A DNA stretch of 64,000 bases from assembly GCF_047511655.1 (NCBI RefSeq), contig NC_133390.1, forward strand, positions 160,267,583 through 160,331,582, in the 5' to 3' direction. The notes under the pieces are model-generated. The model ran no database searches, was not told the origin of the DNA, and worked only from the letters and a program-made list of their open reading frames with translations. The translations under genes and the position numbers were made by a program. The first letter of the stretch is position 1, and each line of letters starts with the position of its first letter. This document shows positions 54,701 to 55,402 of the stretch, piece by piece. This DNA is from Castor canadensis. Its lineage: Eukaryota; Chordata; Mammalia; Rodentia; Castoridae.

Positions 54701-55402
54701 TTTGGTATCTCATATCACCCCACTCTACTTGCTGAGTCCTTGCTATGAACTATATTGCTTATCATGAAGTTCTCTAACACTGGGCTGGAGGTGTGGCTTA
54801 AGTGGTAAAGCACCTGCCTCACAAGCTCGAAGTCCTGAGTTCAAACCCAAGTACTACCTCAAAAACAGTCTGTAACACTGACATAAAAATGAGGTACACT
54901 ACCAACATCCAGGTATCTCTGGTGAAAACTGTGATGTTGGCAGAAAGTTCACATCACAGACTTGACAAACTTTAGGGGGAGCACTGCAATCTGTGTATAA
55001 CATAGGCCATGGATCTTAAATTTTCCTGATAGAAAAGGAACTTGTATTCTAAATCAAATACCATCCACATAATTTTCTATTTAACTTGGCCATATTATAT
55101 TTTCCCTTAAGATTTCTACCCATAAAATAGGAAAATCTCAAAGATGACTGAATTTGGATTATGGAAATGAAAGAAAGAAAAGGGAGGGAAGACAAAGAAT
55201 GGGTTAAGAAATGTATTTTAAAAAGTGTTCCTTGCATCAAAACTCAAGCTAAATGCTTTGAGTTAGTTTCTATTCTGATGATATATAAAATGAATTAATA
55301 GCAGAAGAAAACACTATATATTAGTGAAAGCAGAATAGTCTTTACCTTATCATTTAGAAGTGGTTTGATCTCTGTGAGTTGAACATCCTGAAGTTCATCC
55401 AT
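2868..55402 (-). CDS. NDRG3: NDRG3, whole coding span (16 coding exons)
   Basis: The spliced exons listed separately (57+36+106+121+63+61+87+57+104+66+52+48+36+52+39+182 nt = 1167 nt) give 388 codons plus stop without interruption. The product is an NDRG-family protein: an alpha/beta-hydrolase fold that lacks a working catalytic triad, cytoplasmic, linked to growth and hypoxia/lactate signalling. Recognition rests on family-typical stretches: [19 protein letters not shown] at the N-terminus, GVGAGA near 136-141, [14 protein letters not shown] near 164-177, LAHHFGQ near 190-196, and the Ser/Thr-rich tail ending MEVSC, which separate it from NDRG1, 2 and 4. Residues discussed in the literature for oxygen and lactate control (N66, G138, P294 from memory) are present. 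Human reference forms are 375 and 363 residues; 388 results from including the 39-nt exon 16. Exon 1 is outside the window. Identity is very secure; the isoform set is inference. Confidence 0.97.
3050..4134 (-). other. NDRG3: NDRG3 intron 16
   Basis: 1.1 kb between exon 16 and exon 17. I see no interspersed repeat and no further exon in it. Confidence 0.85.
4135..4173 (-). CDS. NDRG3: NDRG3 exon 16, 39-nt optional exon (codons 316-329)
   Basis: It encodes [12 protein letters not shown] between TTCCAG|TC and G|GTACCT. It is 39 nt, phase 1 on both sides, so skipping is frame-neutral. The 375-residue human reference numbering of the phosphorylated tail fits only if these 13 residues are absent, so this is a cassette exon. 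NDRG4 has a comparable 13-residue difference between its B and Bvar forms (recalled). Splice sites and frame are intact. Confidence 0.92.
4174..5316 (-). other. NDRG3: NDRG3 intron 15
   Basis: 1.1 kb, containing one MIR-like element at 4962-5155. Otherwise no feature seen. Confidence 0.85.
4962..5155 (-). repeat. MIR-like SINE
   Basis: Near full-length MIR order: 'gtgggctctggagtcc', then 'cctgggaaatgtgctt', then 'cttcagttttctc', and a tail with 'aagtacttaatcaatg'. Confidence 0.6.
5317..5368 (-). CDS. NDRG3: NDRG3 exon 15 (codons 299-315 plus 1 nt)
   Basis: It encodes [17 protein letters not shown], ending in phase 1 with A. Acceptor CCCCTAG|CCC, donor A|GTGAGT. Joined to exon 16 or directly to exon 17 it reads isoleucine in both cases, so either splice keeps the frame. 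Confidence 0.95.
5462..5497 (-). CDS. NDRG3: NDRG3 exon 14 (codons 287-298)
   Basis: It encodes [12 protein letters not shown], 36 nt in phase 0. Acceptor CTTGTAG|ATG, donor CAG|GTAAGG. P294, reported as the PHD2-targeted proline in oxygen-dependent degradation, is present (literature recalled). Although also 36 nt and symmetric, it is part of the core fold and not a known cassette. Confidence 0.96.
5795..5992 (-). repeat. B1-ID composite SINE
   Basis: Minus-strand dimer: ID half with box B 'tttgaactcagggcc' next to the T run, then B1-like half with 'gatcctcctgattcc' and 'taggattagaggcatta'. Confidence 0.8.
5992..6082 (-). repeat. ID SINE
   Basis: Minus-strand monomer with T run at 5992-6004, box B 'ggaactcagggccttg' and 'ctgagctacatccccagccc' end. 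Confidence 0.85.
6180..6305 (-). repeat. B1/Alu-like SINE, old
   Basis: 7SL-type pattern in reverse: 'tgggcttgaacttgtgatc', 'cctcccaggtagctggga', 'ggcatgcaccac'. Confidence 0.65.
6490..6600. repeat. Possible hAT-type (MER5-like) remnant
   Basis: A 'cagattcttgggttcttgccccagggactctgag'-style segment, then 'taggtctgggtaag', resembles MER5-type DNA transposons. Weak. Confidence 0.3.
6962..7054 (-). repeat. ID SINE
   Basis: Minus-strand, with T run, 'ggtattaaacccaaggtctt' as box B, and 'actcccagccc' end. Confidence 0.75.
7215..7505 (-). repeat. Composite SINE (ID + two B1-like units)
   Basis: Minus-strand trimer: ID half at 7215-7290, then a B1-like unit with 'gatcctcctacctttgctc', then a second with 'ggggtcaaactgtgaccctc' and 'attacaggcattcacc'. 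Confidence 0.7.
7689..7902 (-). repeat. B1-ID composite SINE with long A tail
   Basis: Minus-strand dimer. The tail is a 30-base T run (7691-7720), then ID half, then B1-like half ending near 'gcaggccacgggtgtcc'. Confidence 0.8.
8055..8130 (+). repeat. ID SINE
   Basis: 'gggctggagctccgtaatac' start, 'gtgcttgcctggcatgcag' and 'gggtccatccctagcac' end. Confidence 0.75.
8502..8645 (+). repeat. B1-like SINE
   Basis: 'gggtgtggtaaattgataat', then 'aggcaggaggatgg', and the terminal 'gagactctgtcctcaagacc', with A-rich tail. Confidence 0.65.
8696..8942 (+). repeat. B1-ID composite SINE
   Basis: B1-like half from 'gccaggcacaagtggc', an A-rich linker at 8797-8826, then the ID half 'agctggtggagtggctcaag' and 'gagttcaaaccccagtgctg', with an AAAC-rich tail. 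Confidence 0.85.
9196..9243 (-). CDS. NDRG3: NDRG3 exon 13 (codons 271-286)
   Basis: It encodes [16 protein letters not shown], 16 codons in phase 0. Acceptor TTTTTCAG|GTT, donor AAG|GTAAG. Confidence 0.96.
9915..9992 (-). repeat. ID SINE remnant
   Basis: 'tcaaacccagggccttgtg' box B and 'cacacctccagccc' end on the reverse strand. Confidence 0.6.
10471..10486 (+). repeat. Target-site duplication, left copy (L1 at 10487)
   Basis: 16-base AAAATCAGGAGATGAT, identical to 12301-12316 at the other end of the L1. Confidence 0.9.
11004..11747 (+). pseudogene. L1 ORF2 C-terminal fragment
   Basis: 247 codons, of an ORF2 normally near 1270. It retains the C-terminal Cys-rich region and the end of ORF2, but not the endonuclease or reverse transcriptase domains. 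The upstream ORF2 sequence is in a different or broken frame, so it is a dead fragment rather than a gene. Confidence 0.9.
12256..12300 (+). mobile_element. Probable 3' transduction at the L1 end
   Basis: After a first A-rich tail (12231-12259) comes about 33 bp of non-L1 sequence starting 'gactggactaaaataacc', then a second short A-rich tail and the target-site duplication. This order is what read-through past the L1 poly(A) site produces. Confidence 0.6.
12301..12316 (+). repeat. Target-site duplication, right copy
   Basis: Identical to 10471-10486. Confidence 0.9.
12460..12512 (-). repeat. MIR-like fragment
   Basis: 'ctgccaggcacagtgctcag', then 'atagtaggtatgc', matches the MIR 3' part. 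Confidence 0.45.
12606..12697 (+). repeat. ID SINE
   Basis: 'ggcttggtgtaattactcaa' start, 'gagtgcctgactagcaagta', box B 'gtgttcaaaccccagg', A tail. Confidence 0.8.
13160..13262 (+). repeat. MIR-like fragment next to exon 12
   Basis: 'gtgtgccctatacatttgac', then 'atctcatcctcctcacaac', in MIR order. It ends within 5 bases of the exon 12 donor. Confidence 0.4.
13266..13317 (-). CDS. NDRG3: NDRG3 exon 12 (codons 253-270)
   Basis: It encodes [17 protein letters not shown] after completing K253. Acceptor ACCTAG|G, donor GTG|GTAAG. The family motif GDNSP reads GDSSP here. Intron 11 is only 121 bp. Confidence 0.95.
13318..13438 (-). other. NDRG3: NDRG3 intron 11
   Basis: A 121-bp intron without repeats. 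Confidence 0.9.
13439..13504 (-). CDS. NDRG3: NDRG3 exon 11 (codons 231-253)
   Basis: It encodes [16 protein letters not shown], then RLKTL, ending AA in phase 2. Acceptor TTTCTAG|A, donor AA|GTAAGT. The usual mammalian NDNKSK reads NDNRLK here, a K-to-R and an S-to-L change (comparison from memory). Confidence 0.94.
13505..14546 (-). other. NDRG3: NDRG3 intron 10
   Basis: 1.0 kb, with a MIR-like element at 13905-14030. Otherwise nothing recognised. Confidence 0.85.
13905..14030 (-). repeat. MIR-like fragment
   Basis: 'tccttactggctgcacagct', then 'ctgggaaagttac', corresponds to the MIR core. Confidence 0.45.
14547..14650 (-). CDS. NDRG3: NDRG3 exon 10 (codons 197-231)
   Basis: It encodes [19 protein letters not shown], then [15 protein letters not shown], ending GG in phase 2. 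Acceptor TTCTAG|GAA, donor GG|GTACAG. It belongs to the helical cap domain. Confidence 0.96.
14900..15090 (-). repeat. MIR-like SINE
   Basis: 'ctagtttccttaatttg', later 'gtaaaatggagataataac', then 'gggctattttaaagattaaa', with a GT-rich insertion near 14948-14985. Confidence 0.6.
15098..15412 (-). repeat. B1-ID composite SINE split by a micro-L1
   Basis: Minus-strand ID half (15103-15180) and B1-like half (15288-15412) are interrupted by 87 bp of L1 tail at 15201-15287. Confidence 0.8.
15201..15287 (-). mobile_element. 87-bp L1 3'-end insertion
   Basis: Reverse complement is the L1 3' end: polypurine G-rich tract, 'caatgtatac' and A-rich tail. It is flanked by 12-bp near-identical copies (TCCGGTTATTTT at 15189-15200 and TCTGGTTATTTT at 15288-15299). 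Confidence 0.75.
15436..15492 (+). repeat. ID SINE, truncated
   Basis: 'ttggggtgcaccttagtgg', then 'gtttccctggcactgc', and an A-rich tail. The middle and box B are missing. Confidence 0.6.
15497..15708 (+). repeat. B1-ID composite SINE
   Basis: 'tgtgggtggctcatgcctg' B1 start, 'ccatctccaaaataacc' junction, ID half with 'cagttcaaaccccagtccc' and an A tail. Confidence 0.85.
15891..16001 (+). repeat. ID SINE
   Basis: 'caagggatgtagctcagtc' A box, 'ccctgggttccatccccagg' B box and an A-rich AAAAAC tail. Confidence 0.85.
16099..16262. repeat. Direct duplication, copy 1
   Basis: Shares its order with 18565-18756: 'agttgccagattct', 'tatgtgtccatgt', 'cagtaagcagttttaaggag', then an Alu/B1-like reverse segment. 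This copy has a shortened B1-like part. Confidence 0.8.
16573..16672 (+). repeat. ID SINE
   Basis: 'aaggggctggtggggtggct', 'cctgcctagcaagcataagg', box B 'gttcaaaccccaatgctg', AAAC tail. Confidence 0.85.
16903..17342 (+). repeat. Composite SINE: three B1-like units plus ID
   Basis: B1-like unit 1 at 16903-17010, unit 2 from 'aagctggatgcagtggcac', unit 3 from 'aagctgggtgtggtggtgc', then an ID unit from 'aaggctggaggcatgattc' with 'caagttcaaatcccagtatt' and AAC tail. The longest composite in the window. Confidence 0.8.
17531..17700 (+). repeat. B1 remnant plus ID SINE
   Basis: Short B1-like segment ('ggctggtatgatggtgcat', internally deleted), then ID 'gggctgggggtatagcttaa' to 'ggttcaatctgcagtatt'. 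Confidence 0.75.
17780..18005 (+). repeat. B1-ID composite SINE
   Basis: 'gccaggtactggtgactcac' start, 'gcgagaccctatctag', then ID 'gtgctggctgagtggttcaa' and 'ctgagttcaaacctcag'. Confidence 0.85.
18058..18125 (-). repeat. ID SINE, partial
   Basis: T run, 'ctgggttttcaactctgggc' and 'cttgcacttg' on the reverse strand. Confidence 0.65.
18175..18500 (+). mobile_element. LTR-like element (MaLR type)
   Basis: 'accattaggaggtggggctt' near the start, and an end 'ctgtctcaggtatttg...gtgatgggaagttgactaac', with 'aaactgtgaaacaaaataac' before it. These are typical of mammalian ERVL-MaLR solo LTRs. Diverged; subfamily not assigned. Confidence 0.55.
18565..18756. repeat. Direct duplication, copy 2
   Basis: Same orientation and order as 16099-16262, about 2.47 kb away. 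It includes a G run at 18666-18680 and a more complete Alu/B1-like reverse segment ending 'ctcccaagtagc'. Confidence 0.8.
18896..19107 (+). repeat. B1-ID composite SINE
   Basis: 'ctgggcatggtggtgcatga' start, 'gagatcctatctcaaaaac', then ID 'ggctggggacataggtcac' and 'gagttcaatcctcagtatc', with AAAC tail. Confidence 0.85.
19163..19225 (+). repeat. ID SINE, 5' part only
   Basis: 'gggatgggatgtagctcag', then 'ggtagagcatttgttta', and no box B. Confidence 0.6.
19382..19533 (-). repeat. B1 SINE
   Basis: Reverse-strand full B1: T run, 'gagacaaggtcttacaatgt', 'ccaggctggccttgaac', 'ctgggattactgacatg', 'caccacgcctgac'. It splits the old L1. Confidence 0.85.
20166..20188. promoter_or_regulatory. Perfect five-unit heat-shock element
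   Basis: GAA-TA-TTC-TG-GAA-TA-TTC-TG-GAA: five inverted nGAAn units without mismatch, the ideal HSF binding pattern. It results from tandem repetition of a 10-mer within old L1 3' sequence. Motif is certain, function is inferred. Confidence 0.6.
20305..20445 (+). mobile_element. Old L1 ORF2 fragment
   Basis: 'cattccactccttagtatat', then 'gccaagagagattcttgc' and 'gttcacagtcatcaatagtg', resembles the ORF2 '[12 protein letters not shown]' coding region, displaced relative to the adjacent L1. Confidence 0.5.
21117..21200 (+). repeat. ID SINE
   Basis: 'gagcaaggatgtaggtcagc', 'gcacttgtctggcatgg', 'aggattgattcccaacat', A tail. Confidence 0.7.
22714..22770 (-). CDS. NDRG3: NDRG3 exon 9 (codons 178-196)
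   Basis: It encodes [19 protein letters not shown], 19 codons in phase 0. Acceptor TTTTTAG|CTC, donor CAG|GTAAGT. It belongs to the cap-domain region. Confidence 0.96.
24016..24102. repeat. Compound microsatellite (CT)n(TA)n(CA)n(TG)n
   Basis: (CT) 24016-24049, (TA) 24049-24071, (CA) 24072-24082 and (TG) 24085-24102. 24072-24095 is a perfect 24-bp palindrome centred at 24083/24084. Confidence 0.95.
24124..24205 (+). repeat. ID SINE
   Basis: 'tatggctcaagtggtacagt', 'gtgttcaagccccactc', lost A tail. Confidence 0.7.
24232..24443 (+). repeat. B1-ID composite SINE
   Basis: 'aggtgcctgtggctcatgcc', 'ctacaagactctatcatg', then ID 'ggctggaaaagtggctcaag' and 'gttcaaaccccaggactg'. Confidence 0.85.
24537..24652 (-). 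repeat. B1 SINE, diverged
   Basis: T run, 'gagacagggtctcattattt', 'cccagggtggcc' and 'cttgtcaccacattggg' on the reverse strand. Confidence 0.7.
24855..24940 (-). repeat. MIR-like fragment
   Basis: 'gggttgtactaagaatg', then 'tgtctggtacacagtaagc', matches the MIR 3' part. Confidence 0.45.
25099..25113 (+). repeat. Target-site duplication, left copy
   Basis: TAGGCATTTATTTTA, identical to 25605-25619. Confidence 0.85.
25114..25604 (-). mobile_element. 5'-truncated young L1 (3' UTR only)
   Basis: Reverse complement begins 'attggactttgagcacatg' and runs through the L1 3' UTR, polypurine tract (25187-25250 here C-rich) and an A-rich tail that has become an (AAAT)n tract. Perfect 15-bp target duplications flank it. 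It lies in the same orientation as NDRG3. Confidence 0.9.
25605..25619 (+). repeat. Target-site duplication, right copy
   Basis: Identical to 25099-25113. Confidence 0.85.
26127..26252 (-). repeat. B1-ID composite SINE, left part
   Basis: ID half on the reverse strand ('gggtttgatctcagggct', 'ctcgagccactctgccag'), then the start of the B1-like half. It is split by the L1 at 26253-27052 and resumes at 27053. Confidence 0.8.
26238..26252 (+). repeat. Target-site duplication, left copy
   Basis: AAGATAGGGTCTTGA, identical to 27053-27067; it is native sequence of the host SINE. Confidence 0.9.
26253..27052 (+). mobile_element. 5'-truncated young L1 (800 bp)
   Basis: Starts inside the ORF2 C-terminus (open frame 26284-26646 reads past the family ORF2 end at about 26520), followed by the 3' UTR with G-rich polypurine tract (26904-26970) and A-rich tail. 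Perfect 15-bp duplications. Very similar to the L1 at 10487. About 16 bp of extra sequence ('aaacatgatcataag') sits between two A tails. Confidence 0.92.
27053..27067 (+). repeat. Target-site duplication, right copy
   Basis: Identical to 26238-26252. Confidence 0.9.
27053..27155 (-). repeat. B1-ID composite SINE, right part
   Basis: Continuation of the B1-like half: 'gtttgcctgggctggcttg', 'gatcctcctgatctctgc', 'aggattacaggcattaacc'. Confidence 0.8.
27225..27635 (+). mobile_element. Old L1 fragment
   Basis: 'ccttagggaaatgcaaat', 'aaaaccagtattaag' (ORF2) and further right 'gatgagtctcagagacatg', 'gacagaagacagaacaagg' (L1M-type 3' region). Diverged and gapped; ends 126 bp from exon 8. Confidence 0.6.
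27761..27847 (-). CDS. NDRG3: NDRG3 exon 8 (codons 149-177)
   Basis: It encodes [17 protein letters not shown], then [12 protein letters not shown], 29 whole codons in phase 0. Acceptor CTTTTCAG|CTC, donor AAA|GTAAGT. This is one of the most conserved NDRG segments and was the first anchor for naming the gene. Confidence 0.97.
27848..28323 (-). other. NDRG3: NDRG3 intron 7
   Basis: 476 bp with no repeat recognised. Confidence 0.85.
28324..28384 (-). CDS. NDRG3: NDRG3 exon 7 (codons 128-148)
   Basis: It encodes [20 protein letters not shown] after the split S128. Acceptor TTCACAG|T, donor GCA|GTAAGT. The glycine-rich GIGVGAGA turn replaces the nucleophile elbow of active hydrolases; G138, reported in lactate binding, lies here. 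Confidence 0.96.
28512..28590 (-). repeat. ID SINE
   Basis: 'caggattgaacacaggtctc' and 'ctgagatatgctcccag' on the reverse strand. Confidence 0.7.
28660..28785 (-). repeat. B1-like SINE, rearranged
   Basis: 'gtgtgccaccatgcctggc' precedes 'gtcttgctaacttttgcctg' and 'ggctggccttgaaccatgac'; two partial B1-like pieces. Confidence 0.6.
28890..29130 (+). mobile_element. L2-like LINE fragment
   Basis: 'gtggaatccactccag', 'ctctcattatctcctggc' and 'actggtctccccgtattttg' fit the coding 3' region of mammalian LINE2. Low similarity. Confidence 0.45.
29387..29575 (+). repeat. B1-ID composite SINE, short ID half
   Basis: B1-like half from 'gaatcctagctactcagaag', linker with 'aaacccatcacacac', then an ID half lacking the middle third ('ggtaggctctgagttcc'). 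Confidence 0.8.
29645..29915 (+). mobile_element. L2-like LINE fragment
   Basis: 'gcttaaaagacctcagagtc', 'tgcacttgccctggctctc', 'cttccaggtctcagcttac', then 'agagaggtattccctag', is the LINE2 3' order. Confidence 0.6.
29968..30052 (-). repeat. ID SINE, diverged
   Basis: 'gggttcaacctcaggggac' and 'catcactgaaccacagg' fit a decayed ID on the reverse strand. Confidence 0.45.
30277..30339 (-). CDS. NDRG3: NDRG3 exon 6 (codons 107-128)
   Basis: It encodes [20 protein letters not shown], with split codons for G107 and S128. Acceptor TTTCAG|G, donor AG|GTGGGA. The donor is weaker than the others because G replaces A at intron position +3 and G at +4. Confidence 0.95.
30340..32011 (-). other. NDRG3: NDRG3 intron 5
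   Basis: 1.7 kb with one MIR-like element (31120-31310). The rest looks unique, including a 165-codon plus-strand open frame at 30464-30961 with no recognisable family. Confidence 0.85.
31120..31310 (-). repeat. MIR-like SINE
   Basis: 'tgggcctcagtttctcc', then 'gtagactgggaatatgag', 'ggttgtgaggatctagtgag'. Confidence 0.65.
32012..32132 (-). CDS. NDRG3: NDRG3 exon 5 (codons 67-107)
   Basis: It encodes [18 protein letters not shown], then [22 protein letters not shown]. Acceptor CTTATAG|AT, donor GG|GTAAGG, ending in phase 2. The [11 protein letters not shown] motif is a hallmark of the whole NDRG family. Confidence 0.96.
32133..33380 (-). other. NDRG3: NDRG3 intron 4
   Basis: 1.2 kb without recognised repeats. 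Confidence 0.85.
33381..33486 (-). CDS. NDRG3: NDRG3 exon 4 (codons 32-66 plus 1 nt)
   Basis: It encodes [17 protein letters not shown] through DIGLN, the first beta strands of the hydrolase fold. Acceptor CTTATAG|GAA, donor C|GTATGT, ending in phase 1. The last whole codon is N66, a residue reported to matter for NDRG3 stability. Confidence 0.96.
34918..35125 (+). repeat. Ancient interspersed repeat
   Basis: 'cctactacacgccagaccc'-like start (here 'cccttactacacgcc'), 'acagaaattacattctagat', then 'gtgataagtgctatgag', an order common to an old mammalian family. Family name not assigned. Confidence 0.5.
35520..35632 (+). repeat. B1 SINE
   Basis: 'gtggaggtacacttctaaa', 'aggtggaggcaggagg', 'gtggctacagagtgagatcc'. 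Confidence 0.75.
36738..36783 (+). repeat. (GT)23 microsatellite
   Basis: 46 bp of uninterrupted GT, directly next to an ID element. Confidence 0.98.
36782..36858 (-). repeat. ID SINE
   Basis: 'gagtatcaaacccagagccc', 'catgctaggcaaggt', 'ctatacccctag' on the reverse strand; the GT microsatellite replaces its tail. Confidence 0.75.
37197..37247. promoter_or_regulatory. Candidate element: 17-bp tandem repeat with AP-1 and octamer motifs
   Basis: CAGAAGCACAGATGTGA at 37197-37213 and 37216-37232. The junction creates TGACTCA (37211-37217, AP-1 consensus) and ATGCAAAT (37240-37247, octamer) follows. It lies in a repeat-poor block. Function is inferred. Confidence 0.4.
38302..38390 (-). repeat. 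ID SINE
   Basis: T run, 'gcatgccaggcaagcattc', 'ttgagctgaaacctcagccc'. Confidence 0.75.
38552..38772 (-). repeat. B1-ID composite SINE
   Basis: 'gggatttgaactcagcctc', 'cttgagccactctgccagcc', then 'gggctggcctcaacctgtg' and 'aggattacaggcgtgagcc'. Confidence 0.9.
39596..39682 (-). repeat. ID SINE
   Basis: Long T run (39596-39615), 'ggtactagtgtttgcac', 'ctgagccacatccccaaag'; box B region is shortened. Confidence 0.7.
39711..39822 (-). repeat. ID SINE
   Basis: 'gagactcaaacccagagtc', 'gcatgctaggaagcactc', with a duplicated 'gagctacaat' near the end. Confidence 0.75.
39822..40057 (-). repeat. B1-ID composite SINE
   Basis: Pyrimidine-rich tail, 'actcagggctttgcacttg', 'ccagtccatttcgctctgg', then 'cctgggccagcctcaaatc' and 'aggattacaagcgttgag'. 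Confidence 0.85.
40063..40105 (-). mobile_element. About 43-bp L1 3'-end insertion
   Basis: T run, then 'ttattcataagtgcatacaa', the reverse complement of the L1 terminus. 'ctggct' sequence flanks both sides (40051 and 40106), an imperfect target duplication. Confidence 0.6.
40370..40458 (+). repeat. ID SINE
   Basis: 'aagggggatttagttcagtg', 'gatcacttgccactcatgcg', 'ctgggtttgaactccagaac'. Confidence 0.75.
40826..40955 (-). repeat. B1 SINE
   Basis: 'gagataggatctcactagcc', 'aggctggccttgaactcaat', 'ggcatgaaccaccaggcc'. Confidence 0.8.
41292..41602 (+). repeat. Composite SINE: two B1-like units plus ID
   Basis: Unit 1 'ctggatacagtggctcatgg', unit 2 'agccaggcatggtggtatat' with 'ggtctgaggctgatcctg', then ID 'ccttgcttaagtggcagag' and 'gagctcaaaccccagtacc'. 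Confidence 0.85.
42325..42412 (-). repeat. ID SINE
   Basis: 'actggggtttgaactcag', 'gtgcttgctacacaggtgc', 'cacttcagccatgctgcc'. About 250 bp from exon 3. Confidence 0.75.
42664..42699 (-). CDS. NDRG3: NDRG3 exon 3, 36-nt symmetric exon (codons 20-31)
   Basis: It encodes [12 protein letters not shown] between acceptor GACAG|AAT and donor CAG|GTAAGG. It is phase 0 at both ends, exactly 12 codons, and sits alone between a 12.6 kb and a 9.2 kb intron. Skipping it would convert the 375-residue form to 363 residues, which matches the two commonly listed human isoform lengths (established knowledge, recalled). It is therefore a likely cassette exon. Confidence 0.95.
43727..43818 (+). repeat. ID SINE
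   Basis: 'tttgggctagctcaatggta', 'agcatttgactaacatac', 'gtgatcctgaggaccaca'. Confidence 0.7.
44000..44190 (-). repeat. ID plus B1 SINE
   Basis: 'tggggtttgaactcagggct' ID half, then B1 'gagacagtctcactaggtaa' and 'ctgggattacagacac'. Confidence 0.8.
44522..44725 (+). repeat. B1-ID composite SINE
   Basis: 'gagctcgtatgtagcattca', 'gcccaggtaaaattagcat', then 'gagtggctcaagtggtagag' and 'ctgagtttaataccagtacc', AAAT tail. Confidence 0.8.
45005..45078 (-). repeat. MIR-like fragment
   Basis: 'tagcatagggcctggtgtc' and 'caggtgctcgatatatc' match the MIR 3' part. Confidence 0.4.
45252..45443 (+). repeat. B1-ID composite SINE, short ID half
   Basis: Well-preserved B1-like half 'gtgctgggcaccagtggctc', linker 'aaaacccatcacaaaaaggg', ID half missing its middle third, tail replaced by a G run (45426-45443). 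Confidence 0.85.
46583..46707 (+). repeat. B1-ID composite SINE, left part
   Basis: 'gcccggagccagtggctcac' to 'gagaccctatctcaaaaaa'. It is split in its linker by the L1 at 46708-47127. Confidence 0.85.
46693..46707 (+). repeat. Target-site duplication, left copy
   Basis: AAAAAAAGGCTGGTA, identical to 47128-47142. Confidence 0.85.
46708..47127 (+). mobile_element. 5'-truncated L1 (3' UTR, 420 bp)
   Basis: Same order as the other L1 3' UTRs but an older variant ('cccaaacaatgtatgcac' end). The polypurine tract at 47006-47055 is less G-rich. A short extra segment 'gcaatgaaagttc' lies between two A tails. Confidence 0.85.
47128..47195 (+). repeat. B1-ID composite SINE, right part
   Basis: Short ID half: 'ggctggtagagtagctcaag', 'gccttgagttcaaacccc', A tail. 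Confidence 0.85.
47312..47430 (+). repeat. ID SINE with GA-rich tail
   Basis: 'gggctgggggtgtggatcag', 'ttgcctaacatgcacaag', 'gaattccatccccagcagc', then a GAGAGGGG purine tract at 47386-47430. Confidence 0.85.
47796..48008 (+). repeat. B1 plus ID SINE
   Basis: 'gcagatgtggagacacacac', 'caactttgggtctcccatg', then ID 'gatgtacctcagtggcagag' and 'gggttcaatccccagtac'. Confidence 0.8.
49264..49352 (-). repeat. ID SINE
   Basis: 'gggatggaacccaaggtctc', 'catgctaggcatgtattc', 'gctatagcccaagcccc'. Confidence 0.8.
49748..49833 (-). repeat. ID SINE
   Basis: 'ctgaagtttgaactaagggc', 'gcttgctaggcagatgttc', 'tcataccttcagctcc'. Confidence 0.8.
49836..49975 (-). repeat. ID SINE plus B1-like remnant
   Basis: 'ctgtggtttgaactcagggc', 'cttgagccactctgccagcc', followed by a decayed B1-like stretch 'ctgtctcagttgtcctagag'. 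Confidence 0.7.
50370..50565 (-). repeat. MIR-like SINE
   Basis: 'gttctgacttcaccatttt', 'gacctctaagaggctcatc', 'gtaaaatggagttagaaatg'. Confidence 0.6.
50568..50878 (-). repeat. Composite SINE (ID + two B1-like units)
   Basis: ID half 'ggggttttgaactcagtgcc', unit with 'gactgggtcttatgtttat', unit with 'gagatggggccttgctaac' and 'gattacaggtatgagc'. Confidence 0.8.
50880..50992 (-). repeat. B1 SINE
   Basis: 'gacagggtcttgctatgta', 'ccaggctggccttgaactt', 'gtgccaccacacctggc'. Clear rodent B1. Confidence 0.85.
51050..51195 (+). repeat. B1 SINE with internal repeat
   Basis: 'aagtgtagtaatcctagcac', 'gagtttgagaccagctaaag', 'ctacatagcaagttcctat', a second 'agctacatcataagacc', A tail. Confidence 0.75.
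51615..51757 (-). repeat. MIR-like fragment
   Basis: 'gggcttgggttttagagaag', then 'gcatctggcacataaaagt' and 'tacttaataaatg'. Confidence 0.55.
51845..52160 (-). mobile_element. MER20-like hAT element, interrupted by an ID SINE
   Basis: 'gaggacatttagaaacatct', 'ttttttggttgtcaccacca', 'gctgctaaatcatcctac', 'aataattatccagccc', then (after the SINE) 'catcaacagtgcc'. A non-autonomous DNA transposon remnant; strand assignment is arbitrary because the element has no gene. Confidence 0.7.
52015..52109 (+). repeat. ID SINE inside the MER20-like element
   Basis: 'agctgggggcatggcttcag', 'gcacctgcttcgcaataac', 'agttcaaaccccaggactg', A tail. Confidence 0.85.
52175..52310 (-). repeat. MIR-like fragment
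   Basis: 'agaaagttactttcccttc', 'ttagtttactcattagcaa', 'gttgagaggatcaaatgatc'. Confidence 0.55.
52615..52955 (-). mobile_element. ERVL-MaLR-type solo LTR
   Basis: Begins 'gctataacaaaataccatag' and ends 'attcagttcatagca', the reverse complement of the MST/MLT-type LTR 3' end ('ctatggtattttgttatagc'). Internal 'ctcacggttttagaagctag' and 'gccctatctccaatatagcc' fit. No proviral genes nearby; an old solo LTR. Confidence 0.7.
53285..53405 (+). repeat. B1 SINE
   Basis: 'gtctgggtacaatagcttac', 'aggaggctgaggaaggaa', 'aattcaaggccagcttgag', A-rich tail leading into the purine tract. Confidence 0.85.
53412..53505 (+). repeat. Homopurine (GGGGAA/GGAAA)n tract
   Basis: About 94 bp of G and A with a single C near 53466, probably expanded from the B1 A tail. 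Confidence 0.95.
53506..53552 (+). repeat. ID SINE, 5' fragment
   Basis: 'aggactgagggtatggctc', 'gcaaggcacttacctaggc', then the match stops. Confidence 0.6.
53560..53765. mobile_element. MER5-like hAT remnant
   Basis: 'ctccccaggtaatttaaatg', 'ggaatctgtattttttaaac' and 'tccctcaaatgactctg' resemble MER5-type termini. Related sequence before the B1 at about 53262-53284. Confidence 0.45.
54372..54678 (-). repeat. Composite SINE (ID + two B1-like units)
   Basis: (GTTTT)n tail, a small internal duplication of 'ggtactagggtttgaac', ID half, unit with 'accacagtcctcctactg', unit with 'gaaatggggtctcactaaac' and 'gggattacagcataacc'. Confidence 0.8.
54781..54868 (+). repeat. ID SINE
   Basis: 'gggctggaggtgtggcttaa', 'cacctgcctcacaagctcg', 'gagttcaaacccaagtac'. 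Confidence 0.85.
55346..55402 (-). CDS. NDRG3: NDRG3 exon 2, coding part with start codon (codons 1-19)
   Basis: This exon encodes [19 protein letters not shown], the signature N-terminus of NDRG3. The ATG is at 55402-55400 and the exon ends AAG|GTAAAG in phase 0. The start has G at +4 but C at -3, so the Kozak context is only moderate. The reading frame is open upstream to the splice acceptor, so the start is chosen by match to the family N-terminus rather than by an upstream stop. Confidence 0.96.
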